A stretch of DNA of 64,000 nucleotides from the NCBI RefSeq assembly GCF_047739745.1, contig NZ_JBLLVA010000002.1, positions 186,001 to 250,000 of the forward strand. Direction: 5' to 3'. This DNA comes from Pseudaminobacter sp047739745. GTDB lineage: Bacteria > Pseudomonadota > Alphaproteobacteria > Rhizobiales > Rhizobiaceae. The position numbers and the translations under genes were made by a program. Shown here one piece after another: positions 32,473-40,562 of the stretch (within the stretch, counting starts at the first letter, position 1; each line of letters begins with the position of its first letter). The notes beneath the pieces were generated by a model. The model was not told the origin of the DNA, did not search any database, and saw only the letters and a list, made by a program, of their open reading frames with translations.

Positions 32473-33183
32473 ATGGATCCGCTGCATCTCAAAAAGCTTA
32501 ACGCCGAGCGCCGGGCACGCCGGGCGGCTATGTTGGTTACCGATCTCGGCGACGGCCGCGACCGCATCGTGCGCGAGGGCGAGGCTGTCGGCGGTGAATT
32601 GGGCGAGGCGATCGGCAAAGCTTTCCGCACCGGCAGGTCCGGAGCCGTGGAGGTCGAAGGACGGACGTTCTTCCTCAACGTCCACGTTCCGCATCCGCGG
32701 CTGGTCGTTATCGGAGCGGTCCACATCAGTCAGGCGCTTGCGCCCATGGCCAAGGTCGCCGGATACGACATGGAAATCATCGACCCGCGAACGGCTTTCG
32801 CGACGCCTGAACGCTTCCCTGATGTTCCGCTTTTCGCCGAGTGGCCGGAGGTGGTGTTGAAAGACCGTCCGCTCGACGCCTATACTGCCGTCGCCGCCGT
32901 GACGCACGATCCGAAAATCGATGATTTCGCCTTGAAAGCCGCCCTCGATGCGGGCTGCTTCTATGTCGGCGCGCTCGGCAGCCGCAAGACCCACGCCAAA
33001 CGGGTCGAACGGCTGCGTGAGATGGGCGTTGGGGCAGATGCGATCGCGCGGGTTCACTCACCGATCGGTCTTGACATCGGAGCGGCAAGCCCCGCCGAGA
33101 TTGCTGTCGCCGTTCTGGCGCAGATCATTGCAGCGTTGCGCTCGCGCGGTGCGGCGGGTGATACGAAGGGGGAGGCGGCGTGA
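32473..33183 (+). CDS. XdhC C-terminal (Rossmann) domain protein
   Basis: 236 residues with the XdhC Rossmann domain: LVVIGAVHISQALAPMAKVAGYDMEIIDPRTAFATPERF, AVAAVTHDPKIDDFALKAAL and YVGALGSRKTHAKRVERL. It is the second half of a split XdhC; the start follows the first half by one base and the stop overlaps the MobA-like gene (GTGA). Probably completes cofactor handling with its partner. Confidence 0.92.
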   Translation: MDPLHLKKLNAERRARRAAMLVTDLGDGRDRIVREGEAVGGELGEAIGKAFRTGRSGAVEVEGRTFFLNVHVPHPRLVVIGAVHISQALAPMAKVAGYDMEIIDPRTAFATPERFPDVPLFAEWPEVVLKDRPLDAYTAVAAVTHDPKIDDFALKAALDAGCFYVGALGSRKTHAKRVERLREMGVGADAIARVHSPIGLDIGAASPAEIAVAVLAQIIAALRSRGAAGDTKGEAA

Positions 33184-34793
33184 AGTTCGGACCAGTTCCG
33201 GTCGGTGAAGCGGAAGGTACAATTCTTGCGCATACGACGATGGCCGGTGACAAGCGGCTGCGCAAGGCGCATGTGCTGACGGCCGAGGATATTGCCGTCC
33301 TGCAGGCGGCGGGGTTCAAGGAAATCGTCGTTGCAATCCTCGATAAGGACGACGTGGAGGAAAACGAGGCGGCGACGCTTATAGCGGAAGCGCTTCAGTT
33401 CTCCGGCGTGGTCGCGAAACCGGCGACCACGGGACGGGTCAATCTCTATGCCGAACAGGCGGGCCTGTTCACGGTCGACAAGCACCTGATCGACGCTATC
33501 AACCACGTCGATCCCTCTGTCACGGTTGCAACCGTGGCCGCCTACGCTTCCGTGCTTGCCGACCAGATGGTGGCGACCGTCAAGATCATTCCCTATGCGG
33601 TGCCTGCGCCGGTGATGCGGGAGGTTCTGACGCTGGCCGACGGCAGGGAGGCTTTTTCCGTGCGCCCGTTCCGTCCAAGGAGCGTGGGTGTGATCCAGAC
33701 GGTTCTGCCAAGCGTCAAGGCCAGCGTTCTCGATAAGACGCTGCGGGTCACCGAGGCTCGGCTTGGCCGCACCGGCAGCCACGTGGTCGCCGAACGGCGC
33801 ACGCCGCATGCAGCCGAGGAAGTTGCCACCGCAATCCGCGAATTGTCTGACCAGACGGATATGGTGCTGGTGTTCGGCGCCTCCGCCATGAGCGATCCGG
33901 AAGATGTTATCCCGGCTGCGATCCGTGCCTCAGGCGGCACGGTGTTTCGTGCCGGAATGCCGGTGGATCCCGGCAATCTTTTCGTGCTTGGCGAGCGCGA
34001 CGGAAAGCCGTTGCTCGGCGCGCCGGGCTGCGCTCGCAGTCCGAAGGAGAACGGCTTCGACTGGGTTCTCGATCGGCTGATCGCCGATGTGGAAGTGACC
34101 AAGGACGACATTGCCGACATGGGCGTCGGCGGCCTGCTGATGGAAATCCCGGCACGGCCGGAACCCCGCGATGCGTCGCCGAAGCCGATGCGCCGCAACG
34201 TCTACGCTGTCGTCCTTGCGGCCGGCCGGTCGAGCCGCATGGGCGGGCCGAACAAGCTGATGGCGCTTTTCGCAGACCGGCCGCTGATCCGTCAGACGGT
34301 CGAGCGGGTGAAGGTGTCGCGCGCAGCCGGCACCATCGTCGTGACCGGGCATCAGTCGGAACGCATCGAGACGGCCTTGTCCGGGCTCGACGTGCGGTTC
34401 GCTCACAATCCGGATTTCGCCTCAGGCCTGTCTTCATCCCTGAAGGTAGGTTTGGCCGCTCTTCCGGCGGACGCAGCCGGCGCGCTGATCGTGCTTGGCG
34501 ACATGCCTGGCGTTACCACCGCCGATTTCGATCGCGTCATCGATGCCTTCAAGTCCGATGCCGCAATGCCGATCGTGCGCGCCACCCACAATGGCAAGCG
34601 CGGCAATCCGGTGCTGCTGCCTAAGTCGGTGTTTCCGGCAGTGGCGGCGCTGCAAGGCGACACCGGAGCCCGCCATCTGGTCGAGAACGAAGGCGAAAAT
34701 GTCATCGACGTCGAAATCGGCGCGGGTGCCGCTGTCGATGTCGACACTCGGGATGCAATGTCGCACGCCGGTGGCGTGTTGCAGGAAACATGA
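33180..34793 (+). CDS. Molybdopterin-binding / MobA-like nucleotidyltransferase fusion
   Basis: 537 residues in two parts. Residues 1-330 are a molybdopterin-binding MoeA/CinA-type domain (KFGPVPVGEAEGTILAHT, and VFGASAMSDPEDVIPAAI). Residues about 340-530 are a MobA/MocA-type nucleotidyltransferase (VYAVVLAAGRSSRMGGPNKLM, LGDMPGVTTADFD, RGNPVLLPKSVF), likely making the cytosine dinucleotide cofactor used by xanthine-oxidase-type enzymes. GTG start overlaps the XdhC stop. Confidence 0.92.
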   Translation: MKFGPVPVGEAEGTILAHTTMAGDKRLRKAHVLTAEDIAVLQAAGFKEIVVAILDKDDVEENEAATLIAEALQFSGVVAKPATTGRVNLYAEQAGLFTVDKHLIDAINHVDPSVTVATVAAYASVLADQMVATVKIIPYAVPAPVMREVLTLADGREAFSVRPFRPRSVGVIQTVLPSVKASVLDKTLRVTEARLGRTGSHVVAERRTPHAAEEVATAIRELSDQTDMVLVFGASAMSDPEDVIPAAIRASGGTVFRAGMPVDPGNLFVLGERDGKPLLGAPGCARSPKENGFDWVLDRLIADVEVTKDDIADMGVGGLLMEIPARPEPRDASPKPMRRNVYAVVLAAGRSSRMGGPNKLMALFADRPLIRQTVERVKVSRAAGTIVVTGHQSERIETALSGLDVRFAHNPDFASGLSSSLKVGLAALPADAAGALIVLGDMPGVTTADFDRVIDAFKSDAAMPIVRATHNGKRGNPVLLPKSVFPAVAALQGDTGARHLVENEGENVIDVEIGAGAAVDVDTRDAMSHAGGVLQET

Positions 34794-34809
34794 CTAGAAG
34801 ATACGCCCA

Positions 34810-35700
34810 ATGAAGTCACCCGCCATGTTGCGCCGCGCAGTGCTGGCTCTGGCGGTAAGCTTGCCTTCGACAGCGATCGCCGGCCAAACAACGCTTTCGC
34901 CCTACAAGGACGAGCTCTTTGCCTATCCTGGCATAATCTCCTCGTCCGATGGCGGCGCCTATACGGTCGTTGACTATCGCGAAATGCGCGACATCAATGG
35001 TCGCGACGAGATTCCAGAACGACGCGTGCGCGCGAAATACGTCTCGACGAGGGTAAGGAGCGTCCAAAAGGACCTGGTGCTGAAAACCGGTGCCGGCGAC
35101 GTAAGCCACTTCGCGGTCGGGGCGCGGGAGAATGCCAAATTCATCGTCCTTTACCTGCATGGGCAGGGCGGCAGCCGTAAGCAGGGCGTCGATGACTTCA
35201 CGTTCGGCGGCAATTTCAATCGGCTGAAGAACCTGGCGGCGGCAAATGGCGGGCTCTATCTGTCGCCGGATTTTTCGGATTTCGGCGATAAAGGTGCTGC
35301 CGAGATCGCCGCCCTGATGTCGCACTATGCGGACCGATCGCCTGGCGCGCCGCTCTTCGTCGCCTGCGGTTCGATGGGCGGGGCCCTGTGCTGGAAGCTT
35401 GCCGACGACAGACGGGCCAACCGGCGCATTTCGGGGCTGTTCCTGCTCGGCTCACTCTGGGATGAGTCCTTCCTGTCAAGCACCGCCTTCAAGCGCAAGG
35501 TTCCGGTTTTCTTCGCGCATGGCAGTCGCGACACCGTCTTTCCGGTGGAGAACCAGGAGGCATTCTTCCGGTCTATAGCGGACGCATCGTCCGGTTATCC
35601 GACCCGCTTCGTGCGCTTCGAAACCGGCACGCATGGCACGCCGATCCGCATGATCGACTGGCGCGAAGCGCTCGACTGGATGCTGTCGGCGCAGCCGTAA
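34810..35700 (+). CDS. Secreted alpha/beta hydrolase
   Basis: 296 residues with a signal peptide (LRRAVLALAVSLPSTAIAG). Hydrolase landmarks: oxyanion strand IVLYLHGQGGSRKQGVDDF, nucleophile elbow ACGSMGGALCWKL, the VPVFFAHGSRDTVFPVENQ acid region and a late FETGTHGTP histidine. It follows the molybdenum-cofactor genes by 17 bases, possibly by read-through. Substrate unknown. Confidence 0.82.
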   Translation: MKSPAMLRRAVLALAVSLPSTAIAGQTTLSPYKDELFAYPGIISSSDGGAYTVVDYREMRDINGRDEIPERRVRAKYVSTRVRSVQKDLVLKTGAGDVSHFAVGARENAKFIVLYLHGQGGSRKQGVDDFTFGGNFNRLKNLAAANGGLYLSPDFSDFGDKGAAEIAALMSHYADRSPGAPLFVACGSMGGALCWKLADDRRANRRISGLFLLGSLWDESFLSSTAFKRKVPVFFAHGSRDTVFPVENQEAFFRSIADASSGYPTRFVRFETGTHGTPIRMIDWREALDWMLSAQP

Positions 35701-35756
35701 AATAACCTTTCAACGCGATAGTTTCGTGCTTGATCCTGATTCGGTTTGTCGACTGT

Positions 35757-36800
35757 CTACGGCGCGGTGTTGTAGTCGAGAACGGTTTGCGGATTGATCT
35801 CGCCGTCGTAGGAAGCGTCAACGTCGTACTGGACGAGAGTGAAATCGCCGTCACGGAACAGCCATGTTCCGTTGGATGAGGCGTCGCCCGCGCCGCGCCA
35901 TTTGCCGTGCGAGGTAATCGTCCTCGTCGCATCATCATAGGAAGAGTTGATCAGTTCGCCGGCGGCTCGATAGCCGATGGTGTTGATCGCCTCGACCTTG
36001 CCCTCGCTGTCGCCGTTTTCATAGTGGATATCCAGTTCCGGCGTGGCGAAATGCAATTCGCGCACGCTGCCTGTGTCGTCGGCGAGATAATAGACGTGAA
36101 CTTGATTGTACGCGCCGGCGGTGCAGAAAAAGCGGAACAGCCGCGCCTTCCGCTCCGGATCGGTTTCGGCATCATGGCCGGCGCGGAAATTGATCGCATA
36201 TTCCTCGGGGCCGGCGGCGCTGTCGTCCTGGCCGGGCTCCAGCGAAGTGCATTGTTCGGCATGGGTGGCGATGAAGGCGGCTCGTGCCTGCTCGAGCACC
36301 GCATCCTTGGGCGTAGGCGCCGGCCCGTCGCCGCATGTCGCGGGCAACGCATCCTCCAATGGCCCTTCGGCAGGCTTCAGGGCGCCCTTTTCGATGTGGA
36401 GCGCCATGAAGGGTGGCTCCTGCACCTGCGGATTGCTTAGCCGCGCCGTGTAGCAGCCGGCGAAGACCGTTTCCGTATCGTCCTTGTCACGGGCGAGGAT
36501 CGCGACTGGAATGTTGAAGTAGACGCTGCCTGCCGCTCCTTCGGCTCCGGCCTCGCCGGTGACGACACGGACCTCGCTGGTTTTCTCATAGCCTTCGACG
36601 AAACTCTTGAAATCCTTGGCCGGCTTCGTCTCGCCGAAATAGTCCCAGGCACGGGAATATTCGCGACGGTTGATGGCGTTGTAGAGCGAGCGGATGAGGG
36701 ATGCGGCATCCGATCGGTCGTCCAGATAGGGCGGTTCGGCGGCCCAGGCGGCGTTCGCGGCAAGCATCGAAATGGCCGTGGCGGCAAGGAGTGCTTTCAT
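35757..36800 (-). CDS. DUF1176-like secreted protein
   Basis: 347 residues with a signal peptide (MKALLAATAISMLAANAAWA), predicted periplasmic. The C-terminal half (RLFRFFCTAGAYNQVHVYYLADDTGSVRELHFATPELDI, then GKWRGAGDASSNGTWLFRDGDFTL) resembles DUF1176 proteins of Rhizobiales. Four cysteines could form two disulfides. ATG 36800 begins the signal peptide. Function unknown. Confidence 0.78.
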   Translation of the reverse strand: MKALLAATAISMLAANAAWAAEPPYLDDRSDAASLIRSLYNAINRREYSRAWDYFGETKPAKDFKSFVEGYEKTSEVRVVTGEAGAEGAAGSVYFNIPVAILARDKDDTETVFAGCYTARLSNPQVQEPPFMALHIEKGALKPAEGPLEDALPATCGDGPAPTPKDAVLEQARAAFIATHAEQCTSLEPGQDDSAAGPEEYAINFRAGHDAETDPERKARLFRFFCTAGAYNQVHVYYLADDTGSVRELHFATPELDIHYENGDSEGKVEAINTIGYRAAGELINSSYDDATRTITSHGKWRGAGDASSNGTWLFRDGDFTLVQYDVDASYDGEINPQTVLDYNTAP

Positions 36801-37046
36801 CGCGAATCTCCACTGGAATGCCTGATTCTCTAGCATGGAATGCGGCGCCATCGTGGCCCTTTGCAATCCGTTTCGGCGAGGCGTTACTCCAATCGGGTCA
36901 CGCAAGAGGTTCCCGATGACCGTGTCGATGTCTCAGGCATCCGTGCCAGGTGGAGCCTGACCCAGGCAGCTAAAGTTTTCGACATGTCGCCAAGCTATTC
37001 TTAACGGCCTCACCCTATTGTCAGCCCAAGGGCCAGTTGCGAACCG

Positions 37047-37556
37047 ATGGGCGAGGGGGCTTTCTTGGGAACCGGAACCGATCGCGATTTCGCCTCGCTG
37101 CTCGACGATCTTTTTGTGGCGCCAGCGCGTGCGGACGAGCCTCTTCCGCCGCCATCGATCCGTGTCGATTATCTTTCAGTCGCCGACGAGCTGCATTCAG
37201 GCCGGATCAGGGTTGCGGCCGATCATGCCACGGCGGAATATCGTGAGGCGGCCGACGGCTATGAGGGTGGCCTCGCCGCCTTTCTTTCCAATCTCGAGCG
37301 GCTTGCGGAAAGCGGTGCAGCCGACGAGGAGTTGCCGCCGGTCGATCCGGAAGCGATTGCGGCGGAACTCGGGCTGGGCATCGCCAAGGCGAACGCCGAT
37401 TTTGGACGACTTCGCCGTAGCTTTGCGTTCAACAATCATCCCGATCGGGTTGCGCCACATCTGCGCCAGCGCGCCATGGTGCGCATGCAGGTGGCCAACA
37501 TGCTGATCGACGACGCCAGGCGCCGCGCCGGGCTTTCGGTCAAGCGCAAGCCCTGA
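37047..37556 (+). CDS. J-domain-like protein
   Basis: 169 residues, first half acidic and without clear domains. The C-terminal 60 residues (LGIAKANADFGRLRRSFAFNNHPDRVAPHLRQRAM) look like a shortened J domain with an HPD motif, as in DnaJ co-chaperones that stimulate Hsp70. No zinc-finger or substrate domain is present. Upstream is 246 bases with no visible gene. The J-domain call rests mainly on HPD and helix spacing. Confidence 0.65.
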   Translation: MGEGAFLGTGTDRDFASLLDDLFVAPARADEPLPPPSIRVDYLSVADELHSGRIRVAADHATAEYREAADGYEGGLAAFLSNLERLAESGAADEELPPVDPEAIAAELGLGIAKANADFGRLRRSFAFNNHPDRVAPHLRQRAMVRMQVANMLIDDARRRAGLSVKRKP

Positions 37557-37657
37557 ACGCCACCATTTCCGCATCGTCATTGGGCGACTTTCTGTCAACT
37601 GGACCCAGGCGGGTGCCGTCGATAGGTTCGAGCCGCACTCTAGAAAGGGGAGAATAC

Positions 37658-38197
37658 ATGACTGACATTTGGTTTCGTACAGGCGAGGCGACTGTGCTGG
37701 CTGCCGAAGGGCAGGCCACGGACGCCATGCCGGAAGTGGTGATCGGCTCGGTTAAGGGCCCGGTCGGCCAGGCATTTGCCTCGATGATGGGGCAGGTGAA
37801 GGGGCATACGCGCATGTTCGTGGTGCGCGATCTCAATCAGGCCGTGAAGCCGGCGACGATGATGACCAGCAAGGTCACCATCAAGAGCATGGCTTACGCC
37901 GAGCTGCTCGGCGGCGTTGTTCAGGCGGCCATGGGCGACGCGATCGTCGATTGCCTGGCGGACGGCGTCCTGCCGAAGGATCAGGCCGATGAACTCTGCA
38001 TGATCATCACGGTCTGGCTGGACCCGCGCTGCGCCGACGACGAGAACCTCGACAAGAAGGACCTTTACCGGACCAACTACGAAGCGACGAAGCTCGCCAT
38101 TTCGCGCGCCATGACCGGCAAGCCGACCGCCGACGAACTGATTGCCAATCGCAAGACCATCAAGCACTACGCGCTCGACGGCGTCATCGACTACTAG
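37658..38197 (+). CDS. Formaldehyde-activating enzyme (Fae) paralogue
   Basis: 179 residues that align along the whole length with Fae, the enzyme joining formaldehyde to tetrahydromethanopterin (VVIGSVKGPVGQAFASMM, PATMMTSKVTIKSMAYAELLGGVVQAAMGDAIVDC, YEATKLAISRAMTGKP). In classical Fae the segment A-H-I-D-L-I-I-G carries the catalytic histidine; here the matching stretch is A-M-P-E-V-V-I-G, so that histidine seems to be missing. A clear ribosome site (GGGGAG) precedes ATG 37658. No methanopterin genes are nearby. It may be a Fae-like protein of other function. Confidence 0.88.
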   Translation: MTDIWFRTGEATVLAAEGQATDAMPEVVIGSVKGPVGQAFASMMGQVKGHTRMFVVRDLNQAVKPATMMTSKVTIKSMAYAELLGGVVQAAMGDAIVDCLADGVLPKDQADELCMIITVWLDPRCADDENLDKKDLYRTNYEATKLAISRAMTGKPTADELIANRKTIKHYALDGVIDY

Positions 38198-38462
38198 CTG
38201 CCGGCGTCCCTCTCGACGCAGGGCAATTCATTGAATCTATCGCATCGGCCTGGAGGCGATCCGATTTCGGGCCGATGCAGAGATGCGTTCCTGTCACGCT
38301 GTATTTGAGCCGAATCAACTTGCTTTCACTCCGAAGGCGAGGGGGATTTCGCACGCTGGAGACTCAGACCTTGCTGGACCTCCGCTTTAACCGGCTTGGC
38401 TGAGCGAACGGACGGCGCCTGGCGTTATGAGTGCGCCTTCGCAATGCCGTTACGAGTTGTCC

Positions 38463-39362
38463 ATGAGCACCACCATCGCATCCAGCCCGGCCATGACGTC
38501 CCAGCGTCTGGCGCTTGCGGCACTCGTCCTCGGCGCGGTGATGATAGGGTGTTCGCCCATTTTCGTTCGCGTGTCCGAAGTGGGGCCGCTGACGACGGCT
38601 TTCTGGCGGACGGGGCTGGCCATGCTGCCGTTGCTGGCTTGGCTTGGAGCAAGCCCGGCGGCTGCGCGCGAGGATGCGCGCCCGCGCCGTCTTGCCGATT
38701 GTTTCGCCCTCGTCCTGCCTGGGCTGATGCTCGCCGGAGACCTTGTTGCCTGGCACATCTCGCTCCACATGACGTCGGTTGCCAATGCGACACTGTTCGC
38801 CAATATGGCGCCGATCTTCGTTACCTTGGGCGGCTGGCTGATCTTCCGCACGCAGATCACGCGCGTTTTCCTGACCGGCCTTGCGCTGGCGCTTGCCGGC
38901 ATCATCATTTTGAAAGGCGGTCCTCAGACGCTCGGAGGCGGTGACATCGCCGGTGACATGCTCGCCATCGGCGCAAGCGTGTTCTATGCCGGCTACATAC
39001 TCGCGCTTGGGCGCTTGCGCAGCCGCTATTCCACCCTCACCACGATGCTGTGGACGACAGGTTCGGCCACGATTTTCATGCTGCCGCTGGCGCTTTTCTT
39101 TGAGACCGGGTTCTGGCCCGTGACCCTTTTCGGTTGGACGATATTGTTGGGACTGGCCTGGTTCACGCACGCGGCAGGACAGGGGCTGATCATCTTCGCG
39201 CTCGCCTGGCTGCCGCCGGCCTTTTCATCGCTGACACTGCTCATCCAGCCGGTGGTGGCGACTATTCTCGCCTGGGCCCTGCTTAGCGAGCGCATCGGGT
39301 TCATGCAGGCCGCTGGCGGCATTGTGGTTCTTGCCGGCATCCTGCTTGCCCGCAAGGGCTAA
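38463..39362 (+). CDS. EamA/DMT family transporter
   Basis: 299-residue inner-membrane protein with two EamA repeats and about ten hydrophobic segments (ALAALVLGAVMIGCSPIFVRVSE at the start, ILAWALLSERIGFMQAAGGIVVLAGILLARKG at the end). Family members export small metabolites; the substrate is unknown. ATG 38463 is preferred, with ATG 38427 as an alternative. Confidence 0.9.
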   Translation: MSTTIASSPAMTSQRLALAALVLGAVMIGCSPIFVRVSEVGPLTTAFWRTGLAMLPLLAWLGASPAAAREDARPRRLADCFALVLPGLMLAGDLVAWHISLHMTSVANATLFANMAPIFVTLGGWLIFRTQITRVFLTGLALALAGIIILKGGPQTLGGGDIAGDMLAIGASVFYAGYILALGRLRSRYSTLTTMLWTTGSATIFMLPLALFFETGFWPVTLFGWTILLGLAWFTHAAGQGLIIFALAWLPPAFSSLTLLIQPVVATILAWALLSERIGFMQAAGGIVVLAGILLARKG

Positions 39363-39789
39363 CTGTGGAGCCTCGATTGTAACCACTGCCTAATGTTCTC
39401 TTAGGTGATCCTGGCCTATTCTGTCCGCGCGATCACGAGGACAGGCAGTTACACCCAAAGATCCTCGGCTCTGATTCGATCAGAGGAAAGCTTGGTTCGC
39501 CAGAGGGCTGCACGGCAGCGCGCCGCAACAGAGCCTCAGCCGTTTCGTGAGCCTTCGGTTAGGCTTGGATCGCGCGCCCCTCATCTCTGCCAAGGGAAGC
39601 AGGATGTTCTTCTTGCCGAGTGCTGCTTGGAGATGTTTGGGAACTGGGCGTTTGTAGCGCCAGCGCTTCGTTTCTGGAGCTACTGCACTTCAATCTTCAT
39701 CCGTGGCCCCATATGTGTACCCAGCATGGTACCCAATGGAAGCGCAAACCGCTGGAATGCTTGGGTTTGAAGCGTTTGCGAGCTGAAAA
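39363..39789. other. Intergenic stretch without recognisable gene
   Basis: 427 bases between the transporter and tRNA-Asn. Several short open frames occur on both strands, but none has a good ribosome site or recognisable protein motif. It could be degraded sequence. Confidence 0.5.
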
Positions 39790-39864
39790 TGGCTCCCCGG
39801 GCCGGATTCGAACCAGCGACCAACCGGTTAACAGCCGGTTGCTCTACCACTGAGCTACCGGGGA
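39790..39864 (-). tRNA. tRNA-Asn (GTT)
   Basis: 75-base gene with encoded CCA. Acceptor stem TCCCCGG pairs with CCGGGGA, the D-arm is GCTCAGTGGTAGAGC, the anticodon stem ACCGG/CCGGT encloses GTT, and the T-arm holds GGTTCGAATCC. All stems are intact. Confidence 0.97.
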
Positions 39865-40056
39865 ACAGCGGCTCGATTGAACGACGCTGCCTATAGCAAA
39901 CCCATTTCAGGTTTGCAAAGCGGTCTTCCGGCTTTTTTACGGATATTTCGGTTGCCGCCTCGCAATTGCGACCGTACGCCTCATATGATGACCTCCGGGC
40001 CGTTGTGCATGCCGCGACGCGGCACGATAGTGAACGCAAGCAGACCAGAGACCGAA

Positions 40057-40332
40057 ATGGCAGATTCCGAAACCCCGTCTCACGAAAAGCCGCCAAAACG
40101 CGTGATTTCGGTGTTAGGCCGCGAAATGAAAATGCCGAGGTCCCGCAGCCATCGCATCGCCATCGGCGCGGCGCTGGTGATTTTGGGGATTTTCGGCTTT
40201 CTGCCGATTCTCGGCTTCTGGATGATTCCCCTGGGGCTGCTCATCCTGTCTTACGAGTTCGCTATCGTGCGGCGATTCCGGCGAAGGATCGTCATATGGT
40301 GGGAACGCCGTCGCAAAGGCCGATCGGAATAG
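40057..40332 (+). CDS. Small two-helix membrane protein
   Basis: 91 residues: a charged N-terminus, a hydrophobic hairpin (IAIGAALVILGIFGFLPILGFWMIPLGLLILSYEF) and an arginine-rich tail (RRFRRRIVIWWERRRKGRSE). This resembles PGPGW-type putative membrane proteins found in Rhizobiales. ATG 40057 is chosen because earlier in-frame ATGs precede non-conserved sequence. Last chromosomal gene before the prophage. Confidence 0.68.
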   Translation: MADSETPSHEKPPKRVISVLGREMKMPRSRSHRIAIGAALVILGIFGFLPILGFWMIPLGLLILSYEFAIVRRFRRRIVIWWERRRKGRSE

Positions 40333-40474
40333 GGCATAAGTCAGCATGCCGGCACCTACTGCCGCCACGGGGGTCGATAGAGGCGGCTTGAAGGAAAGCG
40401 TTCAGAATGGCTCTTGCCGGCTTGACGCAAAAAATCTGGCAACCTATTGAACCCACGTACTGCGGCAGCGGTGA

Positions 40475-40515
40475 GGCCTCGTGGCGGAGTGGTTACGCAG
40501 AGGACTGCAAATCCT
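40475..40515 (+). pseudogene. 5' half of tRNA-Cys (GCA), cut by prophage integration
   Basis: GGCCTCG acceptor strand, the D-arm and the anticodon loop with GCA (40507-40509) match tRNA-Cys up to AAATCCT. After that the expected variable loop, T-arm (GGTTCGA) and 3' acceptor strand are absent; phage sequence follows. The gene is therefore interrupted in its anticodon arm. The 3' half should lie at the other end of the prophage, beyond this window. Confidence 0.88.
40503..40515 (+). other. Prophage attachment site attL (core within tRNA-Cys anticodon arm)
   Basis: The last tRNA-like bases are GACTGCAAATCCT, directly before integrase-end sequence. This stretch must contain the identity core shared with attR. 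The exact crossover cannot be placed without the right end. Confidence 0.65.
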
Positions 40516-40562
40516 AGCCGGATTGAGGAAAATCAACGCACGTTCTGAAAAACGCCCCTCGA

